A stretch of DNA of 58,636 bases, taken from NCBI GenBank assembly GCA_938014335.1, contig CALLRP010000029.1, positions 1 to 58,636 on the forward strand, given 5' to 3'. The notes under the pieces are model-generated. The model saw only the letters and a program-made list of their open reading frames with translations, had not been told where the DNA came from and did not search any database. The position numbers were made by a program, and so were the translations under genes. Positions 56,341 to 58,636 of the stretch are shown in pieces. This DNA is from an uncultured bacterium. Its GTDB lineage: Bacteria > Hydrogenedentota > Hydrogenedentia > Hydrogenedentales > Hydrogenedentaceae. Numbering within the stretch: the stretch's first letter is position 1; every line of letters starts with the position of its first letter.

Positions 56341-56828
56341 AATTCAAACCCTTATAACTATTGATGAAATTATTGACACTATACTAATTTTACAAAAAAA
56401 TTTTTTGTTTTTAAAGTAAAATTTGTATAGGGTATTTAACCTAAACGAATTTCATCTTTGAAAATGATTATTTTCATTATCTCATTCTGATATACGGTAT
56501 CGAATGAGAGATGTTTAATTATTATTGTTTCGATGAACTTCTTTCTTTTTTGAATAGACCATTCGTCAAGCATGTGAAAATTTATTGATGTGACACACAG
56601 GAAGGGTGTAAATCTGTTTCTCTATCCATCCAGAACCCATCGTAACCAACAGCAGTATGAATCGTAAAATATATTTTTCATCCTTTTAGAGAAGAAAACT
56701 ACTCTGATTAATGATAACTAAATAATTCCTCATGTGAAATGAATAACCTCCCCACTTACTCACATTACTTACATATGTATTACTAAATTTATTATATTAT
56801 TTGGTTAATATCATGGAAAATGGTATGT
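56341..56828 (-). other. 488-base spacer between tandem prepilin genes
   Basis: No gene, RNA or terminator is recognised. It should hold the promoter of the copy 1 gene, but I found no box pair strong enough to call. Confidence 0.6.
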
Positions 56829-57812
<984 letters not shown>

Positions 57813-57884
57813 ATTACGAGTCCTTAAAATAAAAGTTAAATATTATTGACTATATTTATATTATATATTATTTTTTTCAATATT

Positions 57885-57923
57885 TAAAATAAAATTCGTG
57901 CAGTTGTATTCCAACTGCACGAA
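57885..57923 (-). terminator. Terminator of prepilin tandem copy 3
   Basis: A perfect 12-bp stem (57895-57906 with 57912-57923, loop of five) followed on the minus strand by TTTTATTTT. Confidence 0.85.
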
Positions 57924-57954
57924 CAAAAACTTTGCGGAGGCGTTTCTAATTTTT

Positions 57955-58635
57955 TTATGGACTGGAAAGTGCAGTAACCATGTAGGCTACATTGGAAATA
58001 ACCGGTTCATCACCGGGGACATTGTTGTCAAATACATTTGAGTCTGCAACATAGCGGATGAATTGGACATGACCATCCATGTAAAGGACATTGCACCCAC
58101 CCGGAACATGGTTGAACAAAGGTTCTCCACCGCCGGCTGAGAATGTATCTAACATAATCCATACGGAGCTCTGAGCATTGTTGCTTGCAGCAGGATTATT
58201 AATATCGGTAATCAGGAACCGCTCGATACCTTCACGGAGACGGTAAATCGTATTACCACCACCGTTTCCATATCCCTGCCAGCTTGCACTTAATTGGATG
58301 TCCTGGTCCATAACATTGACCAGTGCAGCACCGTTGCCACCAATATATTGTCCAAGGGCCTGGCTATTGGCCGGGTTGGATAATAAAGAGTCAAGTCCAC
58401 CTGCAATCTGGATAGGAACCCATGTATTGGGGTCAACAGAACCACCAAATTGCTGTAATGCCATACCCACAAGCCCGAAACTCGAAAGCGGAGCAGAAGG
58501 CTTTAATCTATCGAAGACCCAGCCAAAATAGGCATAACTGGCATCGATTTCATCGGAAATCCAGAGTAAACTGCCCTGATTCTGGCTCTCTTCAATTTTT
58601 CTTCTTGTGTTTGCCGCTTCTGCGTCCGAGGGACA
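57955..58635 (-). CDS. Prepilin-like protein, tandem copy 3, cut by the window edge
   Basis: The frame stays open to the window end: from the edge it reads CPSDAEAANTRRKIEESQN, then [18 protein letters not shown], which is the middle of the same family. The C-terminus has [18 protein letters not shown] and [19 protein letters not shown]. The prepilin leader is outside the window. The methionine near 58470 is internal. Its own terminator follows, so it is transcribed apart from copies 1 and 2. Confidence 0.85.
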   Translation of the reverse strand, partial: CPSDAEAANTRRKIEESQNQGSLLWISDEIDASYAYFGWVFDRLKPSAPLSSFGLVGMALQQFGGSVDPNTWVPIQIAGGLDSLLSNPANSQALGQYIGGNGAALVNVMDQDIQLSASWQGYGNGGGNTIYRLREGIERFLITDINNPAASNNAQSSVWIMLDTFSAGGGEPLFNHVPGGCNVLYMDGHVQFIRYVADSNVFDNNVPGDEPVISNVAYMVTALSSP

Positions 58636-58636
58636 A

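Noticed and set aside
56341..56828. Promoter for tandem prepilin copy 1
   Set aside because: TTGTAA and TAATTT-like boxes can be found but match the consensus too poorly in this AT-rich stretch.

Overview
The window looks like a chromosomal piece of a Gram-negative, AT-leaning bacterium. BamD-like and LptE genes show an outer membrane. The five prepilin genes with a near-identical N-terminus and an H-x10-DG motif, the SGNH-hydrolase/TPR and DUF6599 pair, the ThuA-HEAT and TAT-exported Gfo/Idh pair, and several secreted sugar-active proteins fit the Planctomycetes/Lentisphaerae/Candidatus Hydrogenedentota type of genome. I lean towards Hydrogenedentota, but that is an inference from gene content and not a demonstrated placement. 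No rRNA, tRNA, CRISPR array, integrase or transposase was recognised.

Layout. 2-870: the C-terminal two thirds of a thiolase and a strong terminator. 871-1522: non-coding repeats. 1523-4864 (minus): SGNH/TPR protein and DUF6599 protein. 4999-6108 (plus): aldo/keto reductase-ferredoxin fusion. 6234-9599 (minus): exported GH38-type protein. 9713-10375 (minus): queE. 10593-12240 (plus): a very AT-rich type II restriction-modification pair, followed on the minus strand by a WbsX/GH99-like exported protein and a second DNA methylase (12252-14251). 14469-17135 (plus): BamD-like, LptE and HolA. 17267-18541: HD-GYP protein. 18566-19147 (minus): XRE-cupin regulator. 19234-21347: TIGR02757 protein and UDP-sugar dehydrogenase. 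21417-23927 (minus): hybrid kinase. 23996-26914: AsmA/YdbH-like envelope protein. 26930-32425 (minus): aceE-aceF-lpd, the complete pyruvate dehydrogenase complex.

32713-33639 and 40872-41876 are single prepilin genes. Between them lie ThuA-HEAT plus Gfo/Idh (minus, 33815-38892, with its own terminator) and a GT-B-like protein (39110-40552). 42071-44009: radical SAM/DUF4130 pair. 44098-47050 (minus): a tightly coupled four-gene operon of a sodium:solute symporter and three small unassigned proteins. 47226-49277: glgX debranching enzyme. 49314-52325 (minus): BarA-type hybrid kinase with HPt. 52811-55224: an unassigned exported glycosidase-like protein and a CYTH phosphohydrolase. 55366-58635 (minus): three tandem prepilins, the last cut by the window edge.

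How the genes fit together: the central metabolic core is thiolase, pyruvate dehydrogenase and glycogen debranching. The surface-building set is BamD/LptE/AsmA-like and the UDP-sugar dehydrogenase. A secreted or exported carbohydrate programme (GH38, WbsX, ThuA, Gfo/Idh, the gene at 52811) sits beside the symporter operon. Signalling is by two large hybrid kinases and an HD-GYP protein. The least explained pieces are the four-gene symporter operon, the structured leader of the prepilin gene at 40872 with a complementary 3' flank, and the repeat cluster at 1019-1325.
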